From: JAGPUQ01 sp050250395
GTDB lineage: Bacteria > Pseudomonadota > Gammaproteobacteria > Pseudomonadales > Porticoccaceae
Reading direction: 5' to 3'
DNA length: 64,000 nt
Assembly: GCA_050250395.1 (NCBI GenBank)
Contig: JBFWOQ010000012.1
Span: forward strand, 1 to 64,000
Below are positions 34,305 to 43,217 of the stretch, in pieces (positions within the stretch are counted from its first letter, which is position 1; every line of letters begins with the position of its first letter). Made by a program: the position numbers and the translations under genes. The notes under the pieces were generated by a model. It did no database searches. It was not told the DNA's origin and worked only from the letters and a program-made list of their open reading frames with translations.

Positions 34305-35216
34305 CTAGGAGCTGCGATTTTTGGCAGCCATCAAATAGTCCACGAGCATCCGGTACTCCTGGCTCCGTGGGCTCTGCCTGCGCCAGACCAGGTCAATCGA
34401 GCGCGATACTTCCCTGCCGTCGAAAGCCCGGATATCAATATTCTGCAATCCCGAGATAATGCCGCTATCGATGGCCATGCGTGGCAGCAGGGTGACCCCG
34501 ATGCCGTTCGCCACCATGGGTACCAGCGTGTGCAAGCTGGTGGCCTCGAACGCCAGGGAAATCTGGCTGCTTTGCAGCTTGCAGGCTTCCAGCGCCTGGT
34601 CGCGGAGACAGTGGCCCTGCTCCAACAGCAAAATGTCGTGGCCCTTGAGATCCCGTGTCCGCAGTTGGTGAACCTTGCCGAGAGGATGCCGCGTGGGATA
34701 TGCGAGCACAAACGGATCATCGAACAGGTGATGCGTCGTGACATTGGTCATGGGATAGGGTAGCGCCATCAGCAACAGATCGAGTTCGCCCTGGTGAAGT
34801 AGGTTGACCAGCTTCTCGGACAGGTCTTCGCGGATCAGCAACTGGAATTCGGGACGATCGCGACGCAGAGCCGCCAGTGCGGTGGGCAGCAGAAAAGGCG
34901 CAATCGTCGGTATGACGCCCAGGCGGATGGGACGATTGAAAGGTTCAAGCGCGGCGGCGGCTTCCTCGACGAGGGCTTCCACTTCAATCAGTATCTGGCG
35001 CGAGCGGCTGACGACCATGGTTCCGACCGGAGTCAACAGTATGCTTTTATGACCGCGTTCAATGAGGGCGATGCCGAGCGCAGCTTCCAGTTCCTGGATG
35101 CCAGCGCTGAGCGTGGACTGGGTGACATGACAGGCCTTGGCGGCATTGCCGAAATGGTGCTCGTCGGCAAGGGTGCAGAGGTACTTCAGCTGCCGGAGCG
35201 TGGGCTTTTGAGCCAT
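34305..35216 (-). CDS. oxyR: OxyR, peroxide-sensing LysR-type regulator
   Basis: A 303-residue LysR regulator that forms an intramolecular disulfide on contact with peroxide and then activates defence genes. N-terminal HTH (LRQLKYLCTLADEHHFGNAA, CHVTQSTLSAGI). The redox pair Cys203 and Cys212 lies in GHCLRDQALEAC, the same spacing and context as Cys199/Cys208 of E. coli, which distinguishes it from other LysR proteins. It is divergent from the rubrerythrin operon, suggesting direct control across the 149-base gap. Confidence 0.95.
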   Translation of the reverse strand: MAQKPTLRQLKYLCTLADEHHFGNAAKACHVTQSTLSAGIQELEAALGIALIERGHKSILLTPVGTMVVSRSRQILIEVEALVEEAAAALEPFNRPIRLGVIPTIAPFLLPTALAALRRDRPEFQLLIREDLSEKLVNLLHQGELDLLLMALPYPMTNVTTHHLFDDPFVLAYPTRHPLGKVHQLRTRDLKGHDILLLEQGHCLRDQALEACKLQSSQISLAFEATSLHTLVPMVANGIGVTLLPRMAIDSGIISGLQNIDIRAFDGREVSRSIDLVWRRQSPRSQEYRMLVDYLMAAKNRSS

Positions 35217-35365
35217 CGGATATATCGATTGATAATGTCAAAAAAATTAACTTTACCGATTGTAGTAGAGCGACTAAGGTGGGTGCAAGTTCCGTCGGGA
35301 ACTGTCGACGTCCGATGGCAGAAGTACGCCATCAATCACCCCCAACTGGCATCAGGAGAACTTCC
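35217..35365. promoter_or_regulatory. Divergent control region oxyR / rubrerythrin
   Basis: An AT-rich core (about 35217-35270, including ATCGATTGATAATG and AAAAAAATTAACTTTACC) stands out against the GC-rich surroundings. This is where OxyR would be expected to bind; I cannot show the four-part ATAG/CTAT pattern convincingly. Confidence 0.45.
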
Positions 35366-35785
35366 ATGTCACTAAAAGGCACCAAAACCGAAAAAAATCT
35401 GAAGGACGCGTTCGCGGGCGAATCTCAAGCCAATCGTCGTTACCTCTATTTCGCGGCCAAGGCAGATGTCGAAGGCTATAACGATGTGGCCGCCGTATTT
35501 CGTTCCACCGCGGAAGGTGAAACCGGCCACGCCCATGGGCATCTGGAGTACCTCGAAGAAACCGGCGACCCGGCGACCGGTCTGCCGATCGGTGGCACTT
35601 CAGATAACCTGAAGGCCGCGATCGCCGGTGAGACCCACGAATATACCGACATGTATCCCGGTATGGCCAAAACCGCGCGTGATGAAGGCTTCGGCGAGGT
35701 GGCCGATTGGATGGAAACCCTGGCCAAGGCGGAGCGCAGTCATGCCAACCGTTTCCAGAAGGCTCTGGACACGCTGGGCAGTTGA
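35366..35785 (+). CDS. Rubrerythrin-like diiron protein lacking the rubredoxin domain
   Basis: A 139-residue ferritin-like protein. The helices carry Glu/His ligand patterns FAGESQANRRY, STAEGETGHAHGH, AGETHEYTDMYP and KAERSHANRF, as in rubrerythrin peroxidases. Classical rubrerythrin has a C-terminal rubredoxin with two CxxC motifs; here the protein ends after the diiron domain, so electrons must come from another protein. AGGAG precedes the ATG. It heads an operon with an Fe-S protein and DUF3501, and is divergent from oxyR. Hydrogen peroxide reduction is the likely role. Confidence 0.9.
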   Translation: MSLKGTKTEKNLKDAFAGESQANRRYLYFAAKADVEGYNDVAAVFRSTAEGETGHAHGHLEYLEETGDPATGLPIGGTSDNLKAAIAGETHEYTDMYPGMAKTARDEGFGEVADWMETLAKAERSHANRFQKALDTLGS

Positions 35786-35793
35786 TCGATGGG

Positions 35794-35820
35794 GGCTCCG
35801 GTACCGCCGGAGCCTTTCTC
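35794..35820 (+). terminator. Hairpin after the rubrerythrin gene
   Basis: An 8-bp stem GGCTCCGG / CCGGAGCC with a 5-base loop, followed by TTTCTC. It lies between rubrerythrin and the Fe-S gene, so it may terminate part of the transcripts and let rubrerythrin be made in excess. Confidence 0.6.
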
Positions 35821-35906
35821 GCTTCTTGGGCCACTGATGGCGCGGCGTGGGAACCCTCCCCGACCGCGCCGGCGCGGCTTCAGAGAAACTCGTTTAGGAC
35901 CTACCG

Positions 35907-37247
35907 ATGAGTAACGAATCCGGCGTTGGCGAAGGCAGTCTCGAAGCTCCGACGCGGCATCCCCTGGACTGGCAGTCACCTGAATTCCGGGATCGCGACT
36001 GCCTGGACGCCGAGCTGGAGCGGGTCTATGACATCTGTCACGGCTGCCGCCGTTGTGTAAGCCTGTGCGAAGCCTTCCCGACGTTGTTTGACCTTGTCGA
36101 TTCGTCCGAGACGCTTGAAGTCGACGGTGTGGCGAAGAGCGATTATCGCAAGGTGGTGGACCAGTGTTACCTGTGCGATCTCTGCTACATGACTAAGTGC
36201 CCCTATGTACCGCCCCACGAATGGAATGTGGATTTTCCGCACCTCATGCTCCGCGCCAAATCCGTGAATTTTCGCGAGCATGGCGCTTCGTTTCGGGATC
36301 GAACCCTGACGAGTACAGATCGGGTCGGGAAGCTGGCAACCATTCCCCTGATCGATGTGACGGTGAATGCGCTGAACCGCAATACGGGCTTCCGACAGGT
36401 TTTGGAAACGACGTTTGGTGTGCATAAGGACGCGCCGGTCCCTGAGTATCACCGCCATACCCTGCGCAAAAAAGTGAAACCCCTTGCCAGGACGATCCCG
36501 GCGCAGCGCGCGGGCCGTACCATGGGCAAGGTTGCGCTGTACGCGACCTGCTACGGAAATTACAACAGTCCGGACTTGGGGCAGGACTTTTATGCGGTGT
36601 TCCAGCATAACGGCATCCATATCGAACTAGTGCCCCGCGAGCGTTGCTGCGGCATGCCGAAGCTTGAGCTCGGCGACCTCGATAGCGTTGAACGCGCACG
36701 CGAGGCGAATATTCCGGTACTCGCCAAGCTCGTCGACGAAGGTTTCGACTTGATTGCGCCCGTGCCGTCCTGCGTCTTGATGTACAAGCAGGAATTGCCC
36801 CTGATGTACCCGGACGATCCTGAGGTCCAGAAAGTCCGGAATGCGTTTTTTGACCCTTTCGAATACCTGTTTTTGCGTCACAAGGAAGGCATGTTCAACA
36901 CCGAATTTACGCAGGGCCTGGGCGATATCGGTTATCACGTAGCCTGTCATTTGCGCGTGCAAAACATCGGCATGAAGACCAGGGATGTCCTGGCACTGAT
37001 TCCGGGTACCAGGGTTCATCCGCAAGCGCGTTGTTCCGGCCACGATGGCACCTATGCCGTTAAGCGCGAGACCCACGCCAACGCCGTCAAGATCGGCCGT
37101 CCGGTAGCGCGCAAGATCAATGAGCTTAAACCGGCCCATTTTTCCAGCGACTGCCCGATGGCTGCGGCGCACATATCTGATCTCGCGGAACGCGAAGAGA
37201 AGCCGGAACATCCCATGACGCTGCTGCGCATGGCCTATGGTATTTGA
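35907..37247 (+). CDS. Heterodisulfide-reductase-like Fe-S oxidoreductase
   Basis: A 446-residue soluble protein combining a ferredoxin-like N-terminal region with two cysteine clusters (ICHGCRRCVSLCEAFP and CYLCDLCYMTKCPYVPP, each able to hold a 4Fe-4S centre) and a C-terminal part with two CCG-like domains (ERCCGMPKLELG and ARCSGHDGTY, plus SCVLMYKQE, ACHLRVQNIG and SSDCPMAAAH), as in HdrD/GlpC subunits. It should carry electrons to or from the rubrerythrin upstream or DUF3501 downstream. No membrane segment. The electron donor is unknown. Confidence 0.85.
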   Translation: MSNESGVGEGSLEAPTRHPLDWQSPEFRDRDCLDAELERVYDICHGCRRCVSLCEAFPTLFDLVDSSETLEVDGVAKSDYRKVVDQCYLCDLCYMTKCPYVPPHEWNVDFPHLMLRAKSVNFREHGASFRDRTLTSTDRVGKLATIPLIDVTVNALNRNTGFRQVLETTFGVHKDAPVPEYHRHTLRKKVKPLARTIPAQRAGRTMGKVALYATCYGNYNSPDLGQDFYAVFQHNGIHIELVPRERCCGMPKLELGDLDSVERAREANIPVLAKLVDEGFDLIAPVPSCVLMYKQELPLMYPDDPEVQKVRNAFFDPFEYLFLRHKEGMFNTEFTQGLGDIGYHVACHLRVQNIGMKTRDVLALIPGTRVHPQARCSGHDGTYAVKRETHANAVKIGRPVARKINELKPAHFSSDCPMAAAHISDLAEREEKPEHPMTLLRMAYGI

Positions 37248-37256
37248 GAGGCAAGA

Positions 37257-37847
37257 ATGCAGAAGCTGAAACGAAGCGACCTGTGGTCGCTGGAGCAGTA
37301 CGCGGAACAGCGTCCGAAATTTCGCCAGCAGGTGTTGGAGCACAAGCGCGCGCGGCAGGTAGGGCTTGGACCCCATGCGCGGGTCTATTTCGAGGACCGG
37401 CTCACCGTTCAGTATCAGATCCAGGAAATGCTGCGGATAGAGCGTATTTTTGAGCCCGCCGGCATTCAGGGTGAACTCGATGCCTACAATCCCCTGGTGC
37501 CGGATGGCGGCAACTTCAAGGCAACGTTCATGATCGAATACGAAGACCCCAGGGAGCGGCAAGCCGCGTTGGAGCGGTTATCCGGGATCGAAGACCGGGT
37601 TTGGCTACAGATTGCCGGCAACGAAAGGATCTATGCGATCGCGGACGAGGACATCGAGCGCGAACGGGATGGCAAAACGTCGGCGGTGCATTTTCTGCGC
37701 TACGAAATCCCGCCGGCGGCAAGCGCGGCCCTGCGCGCGGGCGCCGGTATCACGATGGGGATCGATCATCCGAACTGCATGATCGATCCGGTGGCGGTCC
37801 CACACGAAGTGGTGGCATCCCTGTGCAACGACCTGGATCCTGCTTGA
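37257..37847 (+). CDS. DUF3501-family protein
   Basis: A 196-residue soluble protein (LKRSDLWSLEQYAEQRPKFR, QYQIQEMLRIERIFEPAGIQ, MGIDHPNCMID) matching DUF3501, a family that repeatedly sits beside rubrerythrin and heterodisulfide-reductase-like genes. It follows the Fe-S gene by 9 bases. One conserved-looking Cys occurs in DHPNCMID. Function is unknown; a structural or assembly partner of the Fe-S protein is an inference from context. Confidence 0.85.
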   Translation: MQKLKRSDLWSLEQYAEQRPKFRQQVLEHKRARQVGLGPHARVYFEDRLTVQYQIQEMLRIERIFEPAGIQGELDAYNPLVPDGGNFKATFMIEYEDPRERQAALERLSGIEDRVWLQIAGNERIYAIADEDIERERDGKTSAVHFLRYEIPPAASAALRAGAGITMGIDHPNCMIDPVAVPHEVVASLCNDLDPA

Positions 37848-37917
37848 GCGCACAGAGAGGCGGCGGCATTCGCACACGGCGCGTGGAACGAGTCGGGTGT
37901 TCCGTTGTGGGACACGG

Positions 37918-38526
37918 TCACGGGCGAGGATTCCGCAGCAGGCGCGGCGCGCGATAAGGGGTTCTCGGCTCCCCTCGCGCCGACGGCGGATGAAAATCGT
38001 CGTCACGCGCATTGGGACCGTGACCGCGATGGTGCCATGCCGGGGAGCGATGGTGGTAATGGTCGCGGTTGCCGCGGATATGAATATCGTACGGCACGCC
38101 CCAATCCGGGTGAACATAGCGGTTGTAACCGGGATACCCAAGGATCTGGGGTGCGTAACCTATGGCTTCCGAGCCTTGATCCGGAGCGGGGCTTGCGGGA
38201 GGGAGCGGGAGCGGACGAGTTTCGGCCAGCGCTTTCTCTCGCAGCAAGCGGTCGTCACGCAAGCGGTTGGTGGTTTCCGCGATCTTGTCGATGCGCTTTT
38301 GCTGATCTTCTTCCGAGATGGCGGGATCGGGAGCGGTAACGCCCATATCCTCGACCACAACGGCCCCGGGGCTAGGCTTGTCGCCGTAGGTTACCCGCCC
38401 TTTGGCATCCGTCGATTTGTACACCTGGGTTTCCGCCCAGGTCCACGAGCCCTGGAGTGCCAGCAGGAGCACCAGAGGCCCCAGAATACCTGCTCGCATG
38501 CCGTCCACATTTCTGTATCGCATCAC
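37918..38526 (-). CDS. Exported DUF4124-type protein
   Basis: A 202-residue secreted protein: signal peptide (GILGPLVLLLALQGSWTWA), a DUF4124-like domain (QVYKSTDAKGRVTYGDKPSPGA), a charged helical stretch, and a His/Pro/Arg-rich disordered tail (DHYHHRSPAWHHRGHG). Function unknown; the histidine-rich tail could bind metal. A second ATG at 38499 (MRAGILG) is an alternative start that leaves a tidier signal peptide. Convergent with the DUF3501 gene. Confidence 0.75.
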   Translation of the reverse strand: MMRYRNVDGMRAGILGPLVLLLALQGSWTWAETQVYKSTDAKGRVTYGDKPSPGAVVVEDMGVTAPDPAISEEDQQKRIDKIAETTNRLRDDRLLREKALAETRPLPLPPASPAPDQGSEAIGYAPQILGYPGYNRYVHPDWGVPYDIHIRGNRDHYHHRSPAWHHRGHGPNARDDDFHPPSARGEPRTPYRAPRLLRNPRP

Positions 38527-38824
38527 CGGATTCCCCAGGTGTTTGCTTCGTCGCTACTGAGACCGGCCGCACGCGGAAAAGATCGCAACCGGTTGTCCGG
38601 CCGGATGGTGATCCCCATTTTCGGCACTAGCGCTGCCAAAGAAAAGATCTCCGCGACCGGATCTCTTTTTGAGGTCTCCGATAGTCCCTCCGGTGGTGGA
38701 TAACCTCGCGCATCGGAATAGACTAAGCCCTAGGAGCCGCTGATCGAAAGGCAGTGGTTGTGCGGCGATCCGGTTACCACAGAAGTTGTCTTCGTCTGCT
38801 GCGAATGCAATCGGGAGAGCGACA

Positions 38825-39379
38825 ATGGAACGACATTTCTTTGCCAGCGATAGCCTTCGGGATCTTGAAGTTCTGGAAATGGAGCTCGAACAACTGGGCG
38901 TCGTAAGACCACAGATTCATGTACTGAGCAATCTCGATAGTGAAGTGGCGCATCACCGGCTGCATGAGGTAAGCAGTCTGATGCGTACCGATGTGATTCG
39001 TAAAGGCCTGGTGGGGGCCTTGTGCGGGATTCTGGGCGGCGTGGCCGTATTGGTCATAGCGTCTACTTCCGGTCTCGCAGCTCAGTTTGGGTGGATTCCC
39101 TTTGTTTTCCTGGCGGTAGTCGTGCTGGGATTTTGCACCTGGGAAGCGGGCTTTCTGGGCTTTCAGTTGCCCAACACCCGGTTTCGCCGTTTCCAAAGCA
39201 TGCTTGACGAGGGGCGACACATCTTTTTTGTCGACTTGCGCTCCGATCAGCGCCCGCTGTTAGCGGATGTGCTGGCGCGGCATCAGGGCCTCCAGACGCT
39301 CGGCACGGGTGAGGGCACGCCTTGGTGGCTTATTTCTCTGCAAGACAAGTTCCAGCGTTTTGCGCGCTGGGCGCCTTGA
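38825..39379 (+). CDS. Conserved membrane protein of unknown function
   Basis: A 184-residue protein with two adjacent membrane helices (about 61-81 and 89-112) between soluble ends. The N-terminal part (HFFASDSLRDLEVLEMELEQ, HRLHEVSSLMRTDVI) resembles sequences annotated only as hypothetical in gammaproteobacteria. The C-terminal half (VDLRSDQRPLLADVLARH) is cytoplasmic-looking. No catalytic motif found. The 300 bases upstream (to 38526) hold no gene; a weak hairpin near 38639-38671 may be a terminator. Confidence 0.7.
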   Translation: MERHFFASDSLRDLEVLEMELEQLGVVRPQIHVLSNLDSEVAHHRLHEVSSLMRTDVIRKGLVGALCGILGGVAVLVIASTSGLAAQFGWIPFVFLAVVVLGFCTWEAGFLGFQLPNTRFRRFQSMLDEGRHIFFVDLRSDQRPLLADVLARHQGLQTLGTGEGTPWWLISLQDKFQRFARWAP

Positions 39380-39519
39380 TGTCCTGAACGATCACATCGC
39401 CGCCACCATGACCGGCGATGTGACCTTGCCGCGACACGTCTCGAACAAGCGGCTTTTCGCGGCAAAGCGACTTTCGGCTACCATTGCGCACCGTTGCGGT
39501 CGCGCAGTAGAGGTAGCCC

Positions 39520-41061
39520 ATGTATTTGACCAACGGCCTGCGACGCTGCGCGGAGCGCGACCCGGATCGACTTGTTCTGGCGGGCGGAGGTCGTCAGCGG
39601 AGTTGGCGCGAATTCTGCGCTCGGGTCGCGCGGCTGGCGGGCGGATTGGTGTCCATAGGGCTAAACCCCAACGACCGCGTTGCGATCCTTTCCCACAACG
39701 GCCCTGAATATTTCGAGTTCAGCTACGGCGTGCCCTGGGCGGGCGGGGTGATCGTGCCCCTCAACAACAAGCTTACCGCCGCTGATCTGGTGTACATCCT
39801 GAATCACTCAGATACGCGGTTTCTCCTTGCCGACGAGGATTTCCGCACGTTGATCGAAAGTTTTTCCGGGCAGCTGGAATCGGTGGAAAAAACGCTTTAT
39901 TTCGCGCCGGGTCGGGACGATAGCGCCTACGAAGACCTGATCGCCTCAATGTCCCCCCTCGACGATCAACTGCGCGGCTACGAGGACATGGCGGGTATTT
40001 TTTACACCAGCGGCACGACCGGGCGCCCCAAGGGCGTGATGCTGAGCCACCGCAATCTGCTCTGGAATGCCATGAGTGGCATCATCAACTATGGCCTGAG
40101 CGAGGAGACGGTCTATCTGCACGCCACGCCGTTGTTCCACGCCGCCGGTGGCTCGCGGGTATTCACCATGGTCACTGCCGGCGTTACCAATGTCATTCTT
40201 CCGCGCTTTGATGTTCAGGAATTATTGGCAGCCATTGCGCGGCATCGCGTCACCAGCCTGCTGCTGGTGCCCACCATGATCAACCGGCTGGTGAACGATC
40301 CGGCGTTGGGCGATTACGACCTCTCCAGTCTGCGCACAATCGCCTACGGCGCTTCGCCCATGCCGCAGACGGTGCTCGCGGACGCCTTGCGGAAGCTTCC
40401 CGGCGTCGGCTTTTGTCAGGCCTACGGCATGACCGAGCTGTCGCCGGCGGCGACGTTTCTGGACACGCGCTATCACGTTCTCGATGGCCCCGACGCCGGA
40501 CGTCTGCGTTCCTGCGGACGTCCGGTATGGGGCGCCGACGTGTGCATCCTGGACCAGCAGGATCAGCCACTACCGACCGGCGAAGTCGGTGAAATAGCTG
40601 TGCGCGGACCCATGGTGATGCAGGGCTATTGGCGCGATCCCGAGGCAACCGCGCGAGCCGTGCGCGATGGCTGGATGCATACCGGTGATGCCGGCTACCG
40701 GGATACCGACGGCTTTTTCTACATCGTCGACCGCATCAAGGACATGGTGATCACCGGCGGCGTCAATGTGGCGTCGGTAGTGGTGGAGGATTGCATTCAC
40801 GAACTGGAAGCAGTGAGTGAATGCGCCGTATTCGGTGTTCCGCATCCGGACTGGGTAGAGGCAGTGCATGCGGTGGTGGTGCCCCGTGTAGGCGCCCCGT
40901 TGACGGGGGAGGAGGTCATCGCCCATTGCCGCGCCCGGCTGGCCGCCTATCAGTGTCCGCGCTCGGTCGAGATCCGCGTCCAGCCGTTGCCCGTTTCCGG
41001 CACCGGCAAGATCATGAAAAACGAACTGCGGAAACCCTATTGGCAAAATCCCGGAGTTTGA
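39520..41061 (+). CDS. AMP-dependent acyl-CoA synthetase/ligase
   Basis: A 513-residue ANL-superfamily enzyme that activates a carboxylic acid with ATP and CoA. Seen: the P-loop YTSGTTGRPKGVMLSH (about 162-177), YGMTELSPAA, HTGDAGYRD, IVDRIKDMVITGG and the catalytic C-terminal lysine in SGTGKIMKNELR. The usual GENI after the hinge is GGVNVAS. Acyl-chain or aromatic substrate is not determined. GAGGT precedes the ATG. It stands alone, transcribed toward the convergent DUF486 gene. Confidence 0.9.
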   Translation: MYLTNGLRRCAERDPDRLVLAGGGRQRSWREFCARVARLAGGLVSIGLNPNDRVAILSHNGPEYFEFSYGVPWAGGVIVPLNNKLTAADLVYILNHSDTRFLLADEDFRTLIESFSGQLESVEKTLYFAPGRDDSAYEDLIASMSPLDDQLRGYEDMAGIFYTSGTTGRPKGVMLSHRNLLWNAMSGIINYGLSEETVYLHATPLFHAAGGSRVFTMVTAGVTNVILPRFDVQELLAAIARHRVTSLLLVPTMINRLVNDPALGDYDLSSLRTIAYGASPMPQTVLADALRKLPGVGFCQAYGMTELSPAATFLDTRYHVLDGPDAGRLRSCGRPVWGADVCILDQQDQPLPTGEVGEIAVRGPMVMQGYWRDPEATARAVRDGWMHTGDAGYRDTDGFFYIVDRIKDMVITGGVNVASVVVEDCIHELEAVSECAVFGVPHPDWVEAVHAVVVPRVGAPLTGEEVIAHCRARLAAYQCPRSVEIRVQPLPVSGTGKIMKNELRKPYWQNPGV

Positions 41062-41123
41062 GTACTGCGACCTGCCCCCAGATTGGTGAACCGGATAAAA
41101 ATAGCTATGCAACAGTGAAGCGA

Positions 41124-41474
41124 TCAACCAATGCGACTGCGAAACATGAAAAACACCGCGCCAACCAGACAGAGTCCCGCCCACAGGTAATCGAGTTTCA
41201 GCGGCTCCTTTAGATAGAGCGCGGCAAAGGGCACGAACACGCTGAGGGTGATGATTTCCTGAATGATCTTCAGCTCGCCCACGCTGAGCACGGTGTAACC
41301 AATGCGGTTGGCGGGCACCTGGAACAGGTATTCCAGCAGCGCGATGCCCCAGCTGGCCAGTGCCGCGACCAGCCAGGGCTTGTGGTTGAGTTCGCGCAGG
41401 TGGGCGTACCAGGCGAAGGTCATGAACACGTTGCTGCACAGCAGCAATGCGATGGCAGCGATTACGGGCGGCAT
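41124..41474 (-). CDS. DUF486/DMT-type small membrane protein
   Basis: A 116-residue protein with four hydrophobic segments (IAAIALLLCSNVFMTFAWY, PWLVAALASWGIALLEYL, IIQEIITLSVFVPFAALYL, LDYLWAGLCLVGAVFFM), as in DUF486, a small drug/metabolite-transporter-like family. Transport function is inferred from the fold only. It follows the SMP-30-like gene on the same strand by 44 bases. Confidence 0.85.
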   Translation of the reverse strand: MPPVIAAIALLLCSNVFMTFAWYAHLRELNHKPWLVAALASWGIALLEYLFQVPANRIGYTVLSVGELKIIQEIITLSVFVPFAALYLKEPLKLDYLWAGLCLVGAVFFMFRSRIG

Positions 41475-41518
41475 GCGCGACTCCGCGCGACGTCGGGGGC
41501 GGCGAGGCGCATGAATGG

Positions 41519-43090
41519 TCAGTCCGGAGAGAGCCGCAGGATGCTGCCCTCGCCATCGGCAGCGATCAGCAGGCCGCCCCGGTGATCCACGCAGAGGCCG
41601 CCGGCAAAGTCGAGCGGGCAGATCGCGCCCACCGGCAGGTTCTCGGCGATGACCGAGGTGCTGCCGGGATCGCCGAGATTGATTTTGTGGAGCGCACGCT
41701 GACCGCGGTCGAGCACATGGAGCCAGCCATCCAGGCAGGCCAGCCCGCGCGGATCCTGGAGGCCGCCGATCAGCGTAGTGGCGGCTCCGTCGCGGATGCG
41801 TATCACCCGTCCGGCGCCATTTTCCGATACGTGAAGTTCGCCATTGGCGTAGAGTACGTCCGTGGGGCGGTTCAGCCCCGATAACAGGGGCGTGATCGCG
41901 CCGTCCGCCCCGATCCGCAGCACGGCGCCGTCGCCGGCGCGCACCACATGGATCACGCCATCGGCGCCCGCGCAGAGTCCCTTGAGCTCGCCCAGTTTCT
42001 CCGCCTGCGCGCGCGCCTTGCCGGACGCGATGTCGTAGCGCAGTACGTCGCCGCGGGCGGTGGTCATGAGGATTTCGCCGGGATTTCCCGCCGCCACGGC
42101 GCGCACAAAGCGCGGCGCCGATTTGTCGAGAGGGCTGCCGATGTGGCTTACCTGTCCGGTCGCGGACAGCGCGGCCAAACTCAATCCATCGACGACCAGC
42201 GCGACGCCGGAAGGATCGCAGGCGATGCCCCAGGGCCCGACCCAGCCCGGCTCCACCAGCACCCGTTCGCGGTGGCTGCCATCGGTGGCGACTTCCGCGA
42301 CGCCGCCATCCACATAGTGGGAGAGGAAGAGTTTGCCCGCACGGTCGATGGCCAGGTTGTCGATGCCGGGACGCACGCGGGCGATCACTTGCCAACGGCC
42401 GGTGGCGATGTCGATGTGTGCGACTTCGCCGTTGCCGGCCTGGGGCGAGAGCAGTTCGCCCGCCGGGGTGAACTTGCAGGCGGTGGGAAACGACAGTCCG
42501 TCGGTGACTTTCTCCCGCGCGCCGGTCTCGGGGTCGGCGCGCCAGATCTCGCCGCGCGGCACCAGGGGGAAATACAACTTGCCGTCCGGCCCGCCGGCGA
42601 GAGCATTGGGGCCATCGAGGTCATCGGCAATCAGTCGGGGCGGGCGACTGCCATCGGGATAGAGTTCGAACAGGCGACCGCCGGGACGGTGTTCGTCGAT
42701 GAACAGACGATTTCCGAATACCGTGACGCCGTTGGCGCTGGGCAGCGCGTCGGCAACGATATCGATGCGGCCATCGGGCCTGCGCCGACTGACCCGGGCG
42801 CTCATCACCTCCGTCGCATACATATTGCCTTGCGCATCGAAGGCGACATCGTCGGGGCCGGTGATGGCGCGCCCGTTGGGTGCTATGTGATCGAGCGCGG
42901 AGGTAGCGGTATCGATGGCGGTGACCTGGCTGCCCATGGCCTGGGCGACATAGAGCCGGCCGTCCGGACCGAACTGCATGCCGTTGGCGCCGAACAGCGC
43001 GCTTGCTTGCGTCACCCGCTCCAGTCGCCATCCCTTGGTCAGGGCGATGACGCCGGCGTCGGGGCCGTGCAGTGCGAGAAATCGATTCAT
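41519..43090 (-). CDS. SMP-30/gluconolactonase-like beta-propeller protein, double length
   Basis: A 523-residue soluble protein made of two consecutive propeller-like halves. Repeats such as GANGMQFGPDGRLYVAQAMG, GPDDVAFDAQGNMYATEV, GIDNLAIDRAGKLFLSHYVDGG and GWLHVLDRGQRALHKI are of the SMP-30/NHL type. Single SMP-30 domains are about 280-300 residues, so this looks like a tandem duplication or fusion. No signal peptide. GGGAGCTCCC precedes the ATG. Likely lactonase or ligand-binding; unproven. Separated from the upstream amidohydrolase by a strong terminator. Confidence 0.8.
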   Translation of the reverse strand: MNRFLALHGPDAGVIALTKGWRLERVTQASALFGANGMQFGPDGRLYVAQAMGSQVTAIDTATSALDHIAPNGRAITGPDDVAFDAQGNMYATEVMSARVSRRRPDGRIDIVADALPSANGVTVFGNRLFIDEHRPGGRLFELYPDGSRPPRLIADDLDGPNALAGGPDGKLYFPLVPRGEIWRADPETGAREKVTDGLSFPTACKFTPAGELLSPQAGNGEVAHIDIATGRWQVIARVRPGIDNLAIDRAGKLFLSHYVDGGVAEVATDGSHRERVLVEPGWVGPWGIACDPSGVALVVDGLSLAALSATGQVSHIGSPLDKSAPRFVRAVAAGNPGEILMTTARGDVLRYDIASGKARAQAEKLGELKGLCAGADGVIHVVRAGDGAVLRIGADGAITPLLSGLNRPTDVLYANGELHVSENGAGRVIRIRDGAATTLIGGLQDPRGLACLDGWLHVLDRGQRALHKINLGDPGSTSVIAENLPVGAICPLDFAGGLCVDHRGGLLIAADGEGSILRLSPD

Positions 43091-43167
43091 GGGAGCTCCC
43101 GGTCAGCTAGTGGATGCCGGGATTGTCATGCCAGCCCCAGGCTGCGGCAACAGGGTATTTGCGAGCA

Positions 43168-43202
43168 TAAAAAAACCGCCGTCGCCCCGGGGACGACGGC
43201 GG
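43168..43202 (-). terminator. Strong intrinsic terminator after the amidohydrolase gene
   Basis: A perfect 9-bp stem (CCGCCGTCG / CGACGGCGG) with a 9-base loop, next to seven consecutive A residues at 43169-43175, i.e. a U-tract on the minus strand. It lies just after the amidohydrolase stop at 43218. Confidence 0.9.
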
Positions 43203-43217
43203 CGCTGACCGCGTCGG

